The position numbers were made by a program, and so were the translations under genes. 64,000 nucleotides of DNA from contig NZ_CAEUHO010000001.1 of NCBI RefSeq assembly GCF_903181435.1, positions 1,240,001 through 1,304,000 of the forward strand, in the 5' to 3' direction. The DNA is from Bacteroides acidifaciens. GTDB taxonomy: Bacteria > Bacteroidota > Bacteroidia > Bacteroidales > Bacteroidaceae. Numbering within the stretch: the first letter of the stretch is position 1; the number at the start of each line of letters is the position of its first letter. Under the pieces are notes generated by a model, which saw only the letters and a program-made list of their open reading frames with translations, did no database searches and was not told the origin of the DNA. Positions 35,072 to 43,903 of this stretch are shown piece after piece.

Positions 35072-35680
35072 TTAATCCGACAACTTCTTCAACTTCTTGA
35101 AATGTTCAATCACAGCTAGGTAATTCTGGTCCGAGCAAGCATCAAACCTATTCCAAAGGTCACCCAGTACGGCAGCTCCGCCAAAACCGAAATCTTTGAT
35201 TTCAAGTAGGTTATCTTCATTGATACCGCCCAATGCCATTACTTTAGAATCAATGATTTTAGCTTTCTGGGCCTCACGCAATTCTTCGGCTGTATATGTG
35301 GAATAGTGGTTCACTTTAGAGATACTGTCATAGATAGGACTCATGAAAACATAATCATAGAAATGCTTTTTATTTTTTACTTCTTCGACAGAATGACAGG
35401 AGCAACTGACGTGTCCCGCATAGTCATGCGGCTCTTTCGGGTTACGTGCATTCAGATGGATTCCCATCAGGTTGAATTCCTCTTTCAGGTAAAAGTGCTC
35501 GTGTGTGACAATGCGACGGTGATATTTTTCCGGGATAAGTGTCAGTAATCGTTCTGAATACATAGCCGGAGTTTCCGGTTTCCTAAGATGTAGAATGTCC
35601 AGACCCTCTTCGAAAAGAGCGGTAATAATCTTATCTTCTTCAACGAAGAAAGTGGGGGTGGTGACTACAATTAATTTCAT
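35072..35680 (-). CDS. ThiE/TenI-like protein (probable thiazole tautomerase)
   Basis: The 202 residues form a TMP-synthase/TenI-type (beta/alpha)8 barrel (PF02581), the second such gene in this operon. Visible are the N-terminal KLIVVTTP, DILHLRKPE near 30-38, MGIHLNARN, CSCHSVEEV, YVFMSPIYDS and MALGGINEDN. The canonical thiamine phosphate synthase is thiE at 40215. The weaker match, short length and terminal position suggest a TenI-like aromatase/tautomerase acting on thiazole phosphate. A minus-strand TAACTTTG box (35707-35714) may give it an internal promoter. Confidence 0.75.
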   Translation of the reverse strand: MKLIVVTTPTFFVEEDKIITALFEEGLDILHLRKPETPAMYSERLLTLIPEKYHRRIVTHEHFYLKEEFNLMGIHLNARNPKEPHDYAGHVSCSCHSVEEVKNKKHFYDYVFMSPIYDSISKVNHYSTYTAEELREAQKAKIIDSKVMALGGINEDNLLEIKDFGFGGAAVLGDLWNRFDACSDQNYLAVIEHFKKLKKLSD

Positions 35681-35706
35681 TTCCTTTGTTAACTTGGATT
35701 GTTTAG

Positions 35707-35714
35707 CAAAGTTA
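35707..35714 (-). promoter_or_regulatory. Possible internal promoter -7 box for the tenI-like gene
   Basis: On the minus strand TAACTTTG lies 27 bases before the start at 35680, within the 61-base gap after thiF. Confidence 0.4.
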
Positions 35715-35741
35715 GCAATTAACTATATCACAAACCAACGT

Positions 35742-36434
35742 TTATAGTGAAAATTTGTTAGATTGCAATGTCCGCAAGTCAATAGTCCATAGTTCACCCG
35801 CTAAAACGTTGCCAAAACCACAAATTATTTTCAGGACTTCCGTAGCTTCAATGCTTCCTACGACGGCGGGAGTTATTCCCATCACCCCTTTAGGTGGTGG
35901 CGGCATACGCTTCATTTCCTCTTCGTCAGGATAAAGGTCACGGTAACTTTTCTTCCGGTTGCCGTAATTGAATACTGAAACTTGTCCTTCGAAACCACAG
36001 ATAGCACCGTATATGTACGGCTTTCCCTGCTCGATGCAAATATCATTAATCAGGTAACGTGTAGCGAAGTTGTCGCAGCCATCCACAACCATGTCATATT
36101 TCCGGATAATATCACGGGCATTATTCTCTGTCAGCCGGGTAGGGTAGTGTGCTACCTTGATTTCACTGTTGAGGGCAGAGAGCCGTTCCGCTGCACAAAC
36201 TGCCTTAGGCTTGCCCAACTCTTTCTCGGAATAAAGCACTTGCCGCTGCAGATTACTGATACTTACCACGTCATCATCTACCAGTCCGATGTACCCCACA
36301 CCGGCACCCGCCAAGTAAAGGGCGATGGGAGAGCCCAGCCCTCCCACACCTACAATAAGTACTTTTGCTTTCTGCAGTTTTCTCTGACCTTCCTCTCTGA
36401 TTTCGGGAAGAATTATTTGCCTGTCGTATCGCAT
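35742..36434 (-). CDS. thiF: ThiF/MoeB/HesA-family adenylyltransferase for ThiS
   Basis: ThiF adenylates the C-terminal glycine of ThiS so that sulfur can be loaded. The start chosen is MRYDRQIILPEI at 36434 (230 aa), 4 bases after the thiH stop; a longer frame from 36488 would overlap thiH. The ATP-binding GVGGLGSPIALYLAGAGVG is at about 30-48. The substrate-binding DGCDNFATRYLIND near 110 and the GVMGITPAVVGSIEATEVLK region are family-typical. Operon context makes ThiF the best call. Confidence 0.88.
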   Translation of the reverse strand: MRYDRQIILPEIREEGQRKLQKAKVLIVGVGGLGSPIALYLAGAGVGYIGLVDDDVVSISNLQRQVLYSEKELGKPKAVCAAERLSALNSEIKVAHYPTRLTENNARDIIRKYDMVVDGCDNFATRYLINDICIEQGKPYIYGAICGFEGQVSVFNYGNRKKSYRDLYPDEEEMKRMPPPPKGVMGITPAVVGSIEATEVLKIICGFGNVLAGELWTIDLRTLQSNKFSL

Positions 36435-36438
36435 CCGC

Positions 36439-37563
36439 TTATCTTTTAAAATCGAAAGACTGGTCCCAATCCTTCCAAATCGGTTCACGCCCCAACTTCT
36501 TCAAATCACGTTCCACTTCAACCGCTTTCCGTTCATCGCTGACATGGAACTGCTCCAATGTCTGGGGATAACTGTAATATCCCCCCGGCTCTGTCTTACT
36601 TTCCGCACTCATGGTTGTTACGCCCAGTGTTGCCATGTTATTCCGGATTTCTGCGCTTTCGCGGGTAGAATAGGAGATGTCCACATCATGGTCGAAGATA
36701 CGCATGGCGAATGTCAGTTGTGCCAGCTCACGGTCGTTCATGATAACGTTCGGTTGGAAACCGCCATTTTCCGATGGGCGCATACGTGGGAAGTTTACGC
36801 TGTATTTGGTTTTCCAATAATGTTTTTGCAGATAGCGCAGATGATATGCCATCATCGTTACATCTGTCCGCCATTCTTCCAGACCGATAAGGACACCCAT
36901 GCCAATCTTATGTACACCTGCCTGTCCCATGCGGTCAAAACCGTTGACACGCCATTCAAATTTAGACTTCATGCCTCTTGGATGATACGTCTTGTAGTTT
37001 GCTTTGTTATAAGTTTCCTGGAAACAGATTACACCGTTCAGTCCATGTTTTGTCAGTTCCTTATACTCTTCCGCTTTAAGCGGCATTACCTCAATTTGTA
37101 GATTGCTGAAATAAGGCTTTGCCAAATCCAGCGCACGGGCGATATACGGAACTCCGGCTGCCGCAGGGTTCTCACCCGTCACGAGCAGGAGATTCTCAAA
37201 AGGAGCCAACCGCTTGATGGCTTTGTATTCATTGATAATCTCTTCCTCTGTCAGTATCGTCCTCTTCATCGGATTGCTGATGTGGAAGCCGCAATAGACA
37301 CAGGAGTTAGTACATGAATTGGTCAGATAGAGCGGGACAAACATGGAGATTGTTTTGCCGAACCGTTCCATCGTGTATTTTTGGCTGAGGCGTGCCATCA
37401 CTTCCAGATAAGGAGTGGCAGCGGGTGAAATCAGCGCCATAAAGTCGTTGACGTCCAAATGCTCTTTCTTGCCTAGCGCACGGCGTACGTCGGCATCTGT
37501 TTTGGAATAGATGGCTTTTGTCGTCTCTTCCCAGGATATTTTTTCTAATTCGTCTGAGAACAT
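36439..37563 (-). CDS. thiH: 2-iminoacetate synthase ThiH
   Basis: ThiH (374 aa) is the radical SAM enzyme that cleaves tyrosine to dehydroglycine for the thiazole ring, the oxygen-independent alternative to ThiO. The cluster motif is CTNSCVYC, within LYLTNSCTNSCVYCGFH near residue 85. Further conserved segments are LLLVTGENP, YHPRGMKSKFEWRV and FPRMRPSENG. Presence of ThiH fits an anaerobe. Confidence 0.95.
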   Translation of the reverse strand: MFSDELEKISWEETTKAIYSKTDADVRRALGKKEHLDVNDFMALISPAATPYLEVMARLSQKYTMERFGKTISMFVPLYLTNSCTNSCVYCGFHISNPMKRTILTEEEIINEYKAIKRLAPFENLLLVTGENPAAAGVPYIARALDLAKPYFSNLQIEVMPLKAEEYKELTKHGLNGVICFQETYNKANYKTYHPRGMKSKFEWRVNGFDRMGQAGVHKIGMGVLIGLEEWRTDVTMMAYHLRYLQKHYWKTKYSVNFPRMRPSENGGFQPNVIMNDRELAQLTFAMRIFDHDVDISYSTRESAEIRNNMATLGVTTMSAESKTEPGGYYSYPQTLEQFHVSDERKAVEVERDLKKLGREPIWKDWDQSFDFKR

Positions 37564-37571
37564 TCTTATTA

Positions 37572-37605
37572 AATTAAAAATTAAAAATTGAGAATTGAAA
37601 AATGA
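37572..37605. repeat. AT-rich dispersed repeat between thiC and thiH
   Basis: The stretch AATTAAAAATTGAGAATTGAA shares its words with the rnfE-rnfA element at 6366-6433 (one orientation only here). It lies in the 75-base gap between two operon genes. Confidence 0.55.
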
Positions 37606-37638
37606 GGTTGAGAGGTTGTCAGAACCTTTTCCCTCTTT

Positions 37639-39351
<1,713 letters not shown>

Positions 39352-39361
39352 TTATTCATGA

Positions 39362-40138
39362 TTATTTATTCAGAAAAGCAGTCAGAGGTGAGCTTGCTTC
39401 CGCTATGAAATTATCGGCTTGCAGCCCTAATACCGCTTCGTAAGCCTGTCTTCCGGCTTCGGTGGCAACTTTGAAAGCCCTTGCCATCTCTACCGGGTTT
39501 CCGGCAACGGCGATTGCCGTGTTCACCAATACGGCAGAAGCTCCCAGCTCCATCGCTTCGGCAGCATGGCTTGGCGCGCCGATACCGGCATCCACTACAA
39601 CGGGGATACCCGCTTGTTCGATAATGATTTGCAGGAATTCTTTGGTTTGCAGACCTTTATTTGTGCCAATCGGAGCACCGAGCGGCATAACGGTCGCTGC
39701 GCCGGCTTCTTCCAGACGCTTGCAGAGCACAGGGTCGGCCTGGCAATAAGGCAATACGACAAAGCCTAGTTTCACCAGCTCTTCCGTAGCTTTCAATGTC
39801 TCGATAGAGTCGGGAAGCAGATAACGGGGGTCGGGATGGATTTCCAGTTTCAGCCAGTTTGTTCCAAAGGCTTCACGGGCCAGTTGTGCGGCGAATATAG
39901 CTTCTTCCGCATCGCGCACGCCGGAAGTATTGGGCAATAACTGGATATTCGGATGGATAATATGTTTCAGCATGTCGTCCTCTTTGTTGTCCATGTCGAT
40001 ACGTTTCATGGCAACCGTAACCATCTCTGTGCCCGAAGCCAGGATGGACTGTTCCATTACTTCATTGGAATTGAATTTCCCTGTTCCCAGGAAAAGGCGG
40101 GAGTTAAACTCGCGTCCTGCAATTACTAACTTTTCCAT
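39362..40138 (-). CDS. thiG: Thiazole synthase ThiG
   Basis: ThiG (258 aa) is the barrel enzyme that builds thiazole phosphate from DXP, ThiS-thiocarboxylate and dehydroglycine. It shows [53 protein letters not shown] (with the Schiff-base lysine region) and [30 protein letters not shown]. Length is normal. Confidence 0.97.
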   Translation of the reverse strand: MEKLVIAGREFNSRLFLGTGKFNSNEVMEQSILASGTEMVTVAMKRIDMDNKEDDMLKHIIHPNIQLLPNTSGVRDAEEAIFAAQLAREAFGTNWLKLEIHPDPRYLLPDSIETLKATEELVKLGFVVLPYCQADPVLCKRLEEAGAATVMPLGAPIGTNKGLQTKEFLQIIIEQAGIPVVVDAGIGAPSHAAEAMELGASAVLVNTAIAVAGNPVEMARAFKVATEAGRQAYEAVLGLQADNFIAEASSPLTAFLNK

Positions 40139-40214
40139 TTTGTGTATTTTAGTTGATTATTCAAATTTTGTTCTTCTGTCTGAATTAAAATCCCATTTAT
40201 CATCTGACAAATTA

Positions 40215-40832
40215 TTAATCACTATCAATGATTCTCCGTGTTTCCTCTACCGGATTCTCCGCCCGGAGAATCGTGCCGGACATGGCAATCCCGTTGACTC
40301 CTGTACGGAGAATGGCGGGAATATCCTCAGCGGTAATTCCACCGATAGCCACGACAGGCAGTTCGATGTTCGCTTCTTTCATCTGCGACATGATAGCGAC
40401 ATATCCTTCCAAACCCAGTACAGGGCTCAGATTCTTTTTGGTAGTAGTAAACCGGAAGGGACCGATGCCGAGATAATCGGCTCCGGCACGGTAATGCTGT
40501 ATGACATCTTCGAATGTATTCGCCGTACCACCGATGATAAAGGCTTCTCCGAGTATCTGTCGTGCCTGGTCGATAGGCATATCTTTCTTACCCAGATGCA
40601 CTCCATCCACTTCGAGCTTCTTGGCCAGTTCGACGTGGTCGTCGAGAATTAACATAGCTTCATGCTCTTTGCAAAGCGGTTTCAGTTGCAGAGCTACTGC
40701 TTCCACCTCTTCGAGAGAAACTTCCTTCATGCGTAATTGAATCCATTTGCATCCGCCTTCGAGAGCCATGCGTGCCGATTCGAGGTACGAATACCGTTCG
40801 GTCTGATGCGTGATAAATTGTAGACTGACCAT
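40215..40832 (-). CDS. thiE: Thiamine phosphate synthase ThiE
   Basis: ThiE couples HMP-PP with thiazole phosphate. The start chosen is MVSLQFITHQ at 40832 (205 aa), 4 bases after the thiS stop; the longer frame from 40883 would run through the end of thiS. Visible are CKWIQLRMKE near 27-36, LILDDHVELAKKLEVDGVHLGKKDMP near 65-85, IGGTANTFEDV, GADYLGIGPF and VAIGGITAEDIP. The match to canonical ThiE is better than for the 35072 gene. Confidence 0.93.
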   Translation of the reverse strand: MVSLQFITHQTERYSYLESARMALEGGCKWIQLRMKEVSLEEVEAVALQLKPLCKEHEAMLILDDHVELAKKLEVDGVHLGKKDMPIDQARQILGEAFIIGGTANTFEDVIQHYRAGADYLGIGPFRFTTTKKNLSPVLGLEGYVAIMSQMKEANIELPVVAIGGITAEDIPAILRTGVNGIAMSGTILRAENPVEETRRIIDSD

Positions 40833-40836
40833 TCCG

Positions 40837-41037
40837 TTATCCCCCGCAAGCCGCTTTGATAATAACCAGGTTGTCGTTCTCATGAAGCGTGAAACGTTTC
40901 CACTCGGTGCGTGGAATCATTTTGTTGTTTACGGCGATAGCGATGCCCTGAACCGGAAGTTCGAGTTGCGCTGTCAGTTGTGTAAGGGTAGAGTCGGGAA
41001 TCATTTCCACCTCTTTGTTGTTCACTTGTACTTTCAT
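40837..41037 (-). CDS. thiS: Sulfur carrier protein ThiS
   Basis: ThiS (66 aa) is the ubiquitin-fold sulfur carrier that ends in the required Gly-Gly (KAACGG). It begins MKVQVNNKEVEM and has the typical PVQGIAIAVNNKMIPR near residues 28-43. It is the first gene of the operon, directly under the riboswitch. Confidence 0.95.
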   Translation of the reverse strand: MKVQVNNKEVEMIPDSTLTQLTAQLELPVQGIAIAVNNKMIPRTEWKRFTLHENDNLVIIKAACGG

Positions 41038-41107
41038 TGTCCTATCAGAATAAATAAGTTGAAAGTAAATACAAAGAGCGTGCTTTTATAGAAAGGCGAT
41101 AAGAAGA

Positions 41108-41192
41108 AACACAATCCCTACGTCAGTACTAACTGCATCAGGTTCCTAGGGTATAATCTCAGCCCCTCATGGGGCACCCCTTTGTCTTTACG
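41108..41192 (-). promoter_or_regulatory. TPP riboswitch (THI element)
   Basis: Read on the minus strand, the leader has the TPP aptamer consensus: GGGGTGCC, then GGGGCTGAGA, TATACCC, GAACCTGAT, AGTTAGTACTGACGTAGGGA. All conserved helices and both binding bulges are present. It lies about 70 bases before thiS and most likely switches the whole thiS-E-G-C-H-F set off when thiamine pyrophosphate is abundant. No strong terminator stem with T-run is seen after it, so control may be at translation of thiS. Confidence 0.96.
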
Positions 41193-41196
41193 GAGG

Positions 41197-41204
41197 CAAA
41201 GTAA
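41197..41204 (-). promoter_or_regulatory. thi operon promoter, near-consensus -7 box
   Basis: On the minus strand the sequence is TTACTTTG, one base from TAnnTTTG, placed so that transcription would begin just before the riboswitch. Confidence 0.5.
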
Positions 41205-41258
41205 GCGAAAAAGAAACAGAAAAACACTAAATCATCAGATTTTTTTCATTATTGTCGT

Positions 41259-41294
41259 AAAAAAAGGCCGCTGTGATTTTCACAGCGACCTTTT
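41259..41294 (-). terminator. sodB terminator
   Basis: On the minus strand a 13-bp stem (AAGGTCGCTGTGA with TCACAGCGGCCTT, one G-U pair) is followed by T7 in the RNA sense. Confidence 0.88.
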
Positions 41295-41323
41295 CATTAG
41301 TATAGTTTAGTTAATAAATCCAG

Positions 41324-41905
41324 TTACATTCTTTTTTCAACCACATTCCAGTCGATAATGTCCCACAAGGCGTTGATGTGGTCGGCACGGCGGTTTTGGT
41401 AATCCAGATAATAAGAGTGTTCCCACACATCGAATCCGAGAAGCGGCTTCAATCCGGCACGAACAGGGTTGCTGCCGTTTCCTTCTTTGGTGATGTGCAG
41501 TTTGCCGTTCTTGTCAACGGACAACCACGCCCATCCCGAGCCGAACAATCCTACTGCTGCTGCGTTGAATTCTTTCTTGAAGTTTTCAAAGCTGCCGAAG
41601 TCTCGTTTGATAGCTTCTCCCAGTTTGCCTGCCGGTTCCTTCTTTGTTGGTTTCGGGGCAAATTGCAGGAAATACAGGTTGTGGTTCAATACTTGTCCGG
41701 CGTTATTGAATATAGCTCCATCCGGTGCTGTGGCAACGATTTCTTCCACCGTTTTACCTTCATATTCTGTTCCCGGAACGAGGCTGTTCAGATTATTTAC
41801 ATACGTTTGTAGATGTTTTCCGTAATGGAAATCTATTGTTTGCTGACTGATTACAGGTTCCAACGCATTGTTTGCGTAAGGAAGTTTAGGCATTTCGTAA
41901 GTCAT
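41324..41905 (-). CDS. sodB: Superoxide dismutase, Fe/Mn family
   Basis: The start chosen is MTYEMPKLPYANNALEP at 41905, giving 193 aa, the usual length for Bacteroides SOD; a frame from 41941 adds 12 hydrophobic residues (MNSILMSLIIMT) that are not family-like. Metal ligands are His in FHYGKH near 27, His in LNHNLYF near 75, and Asp/His in FDVWEHSYYLDY near 160. The enzyme detoxifies superoxide during oxygen exposure; Bacteroides SODs can use Fe or Mn. Confidence 0.94.
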   Translation of the reverse strand: MTYEMPKLPYANNALEPVISQQTIDFHYGKHLQTYVNNLNSLVPGTEYEGKTVEEIVATAPDGAIFNNAGQVLNHNLYFLQFAPKPTKKEPAGKLGEAIKRDFGSFENFKKEFNAAAVGLFGSGWAWLSVDKNGKLHITKEGNGSNPVRAGLKPLLGFDVWEHSYYLDYQNRRADHINALWDIIDWNVVEKRM

Positions 41906-42016
41906 GGTCATTATAATTAAAGACATTAATATACTATTCATAATGTTACAAGTTTTAATTGGCTTGATATACTATAATAACAGAAGCCTTCCGCAAAATG
42001 TTCACAGTATCTTGTT

Positions 42017-43756
42017 TTATTTATAAATATACTGTATACGTTCCACTTCGTTCGGGTTGTCCCGGTTCGTACGGTAAATCCATTGTCCCGTATTGTCATA
42101 TTCGTAGTAAGAATTTCCATCAATCCGGTTCCCGTATTTATCGTACAGGCAGGTCAGGCAGCCGGACGTTTTCTGGTTGTTGCCCATAATCCGCTGGTAG
42201 ACAATCTGCGTCAGGTAACCGTATTTATCATACTCATAAGCATCCTTTTGCGAGATAACCTGGTCGGGGGAATTGGCGAAAAGCAGGTTCTGGTGTTGTG
42301 ATGCGACCAGTCTGCCCTTATCATCATATTTATTCGCGGTGTATGCCTGGAGTTCACCGTTCTTATTGTATTCCTTGGCTTCGGTCAGCAGTCCTTGCTT
42401 GTTATAAGTGCTGATAATGAGCTTTCCGTCCGTATATTTAAGTGAATCGCTCTCGATGCTTCCATCGGCACCGATGCGGCATGTCCGCCGGTAAATGTCC
42501 GTCTTGGTTTTCGGATTCGTCTGTACTTCAAAGATGCAGCGACCTTGTGGGTCATATAGCCTGTTCGTTTGTACTTCATTGCTTGCCTGCCCGTTTTTCA
42601 TGGTCAGTGAAAGAGTAGAGACGAGTTGCCCTTTATCGTCATACGAATAAGTGGTCGAGATATTTCCTGTGCTGTCGTTTTCGGCAGACTTTATCAGTCG
42701 TCCCGCATTATAATATTTCACGGAAGTAGGAGTGGAGATGATGGCTTGCAGGATAAACGGTGTCCGTAACGCATTGGCTTGGTCGCGAAACTCTTTGTAT
42801 TTATGCGTACTCAGAAATTCCTGCAACAGTCCCAGAGATTCAGAACTGACAATAGCCGGCTTCAAAAGCTCAAAATCGGCTTTCTCGCTGAGATACTCAA
42901 GGTCACCCAAGTGTGTACGTGCCGTGGTGTTCAGGTAAGGAGTATGTTTATAGTCGTCGATAATTTGCCGGATAGCGGTCGCGTTTCCCCCTTCCCGCAG
43001 GCTGTCGATGCTGTGGAACAGATAATTGTCATATAACGCTTGGGCTTCAGCCAGAAACGGACGGGTATCCTTGTCCGTGAAGAACTTCTGCATGGCGGGA
43101 TTATCAAAGAAAGCCTTGAAATTCTCCTGTGTCGGATTGCTTTTCACAATCTGATAGAGCCGCTTGTTCTCGGCAGCGTTGACCTGGGAGGCGAATTTCC
43201 CGTTCGGGTATTCCGCCATATATGTCTGATAAATACTGGGTGCGGGTGCTTTCAGTATGCTTTCCAGTAATGCCATTTCGCGGATATCCCGTATCTTCTG
43301 CATCAGTGCGGAGTCTGCCGGATAACCGCTTGAATGGATACTGTCCATCAATGTCCGGCTGAACGGAATCCGGTCTTTCGAAGCCTCTAATATGTAGATA
43401 ATAGATTGCTCCGCTTTGTCCTGTACGTTGGAAATCTGAATTTTCTCCTCTTCGCAGATGTTGGGGAAGTAGGCTTTTGCTGCCTTCTCGTAGCAACCGA
43501 AATAATTGGTGGCAGCCTGTTCGCTCTGGTTGTTCCACAGTTCGTTGAGGACATCCAGCAGTTCCAGTTCCTCGGCATAATATGCCTGCGTTTCATCGTC
43601 TACCTTTTCTCGGTTTTTCTGCCATTTGTCAGCGTCGTTGTCATTCAGATACCTGAGCAGTTTTTCCATGCGGCTCTGCTTCTGTGCCATGGCCTGTGGA
43701 ATATAGGCGACCAGGGCTAAACTCAAAATAATCGATAAAAATATACCTCTTTTCAT
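42017..43756 (-). CDS. Secreted protein with YD-repeat-like C-terminus
   Basis: I do not recognise a named family. The 579-residue protein has a signal peptide cut after AMA (residue 24). The first 340 residues are helical and charged, perhaps a solenoid (AMQKFFTDKDTRPFLAEAQ, LGDLEYLSEKADFELLK). From about residue 365 there are at least eight short repeats of the form YDDKGQLVS, YDPQGRC, YNKQGLLTEAKEYNKNGELQAY, YDDKGRLVAS, YDKYGYL, YDKYGNRIDG, YEYDNTGQW. These resemble YD/RHS or MORN-like beta repeats. Probably a periplasmic or surface scaffold; single gene, divergent from uvrD. Confidence 0.7.
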   Translation of the reverse strand: MKRGIFLSIILSLALVAYIPQAMAQKQSRMEKLLRYLNDNDADKWQKNREKVDDETQAYYAEELELLDVLNELWNNQSEQAATNYFGCYEKAAKAYFPNICEEEKIQISNVQDKAEQSIIYILEASKDRIPFSRTLMDSIHSSGYPADSALMQKIRDIREMALLESILKAPAPSIYQTYMAEYPNGKFASQVNAAENKRLYQIVKSNPTQENFKAFFDNPAMQKFFTDKDTRPFLAEAQALYDNYLFHSIDSLREGGNATAIRQIIDDYKHTPYLNTTARTHLGDLEYLSEKADFELLKPAIVSSESLGLLQEFLSTHKYKEFRDQANALRTPFILQAIISTPTSVKYYNAGRLIKSAENDSTGNISTTYSYDDKGQLVSTLSLTMKNGQASNEVQTNRLYDPQGRCIFEVQTNPKTKTDIYRRTCRIGADGSIESDSLKYTDGKLIISTYNKQGLLTEAKEYNKNGELQAYTANKYDDKGRLVASQHQNLLFANSPDQVISQKDAYEYDKYGYLTQIVYQRIMGNNQKTSGCLTCLYDKYGNRIDGNSYYEYDNTGQWIYRTNRDNPNEVERIQYIYK

Positions 43757-43810
43757 TGCTTTTGGGGGGTTAGGTTAAAATAGTTAGTGATGAAAAATCG
43801 TAAAAATACC

Positions 43811-43839
43811 TTCATTCTCGAATGAATGTTATACTTTTG
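43811..43839 (+). promoter_or_regulatory. uvrD promoter with 16-bp palindrome
   Basis: TACTTTTG at 43832-43839 is the -7 box. Directly upstream, TTCATTC-TC-GAATGAA (43811-43826) is a perfect dyad inside the -33/-7 spacer region, in a position for repression. Confidence 0.55.
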
Positions 43840-43903
43840 TATTGAGAACAAAATTGAACGCCGAGGGTTTGTTAAAAAACCTCATTGTTTTTATAATGCT
43901 GTT

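Noticed and set aside
43826..43903. Upstream ATG for uvrD
   Set aside because: It precedes the -7 box at 43832, so it would not be in the transcript; the family start MNTNYIEELN fits 43904.
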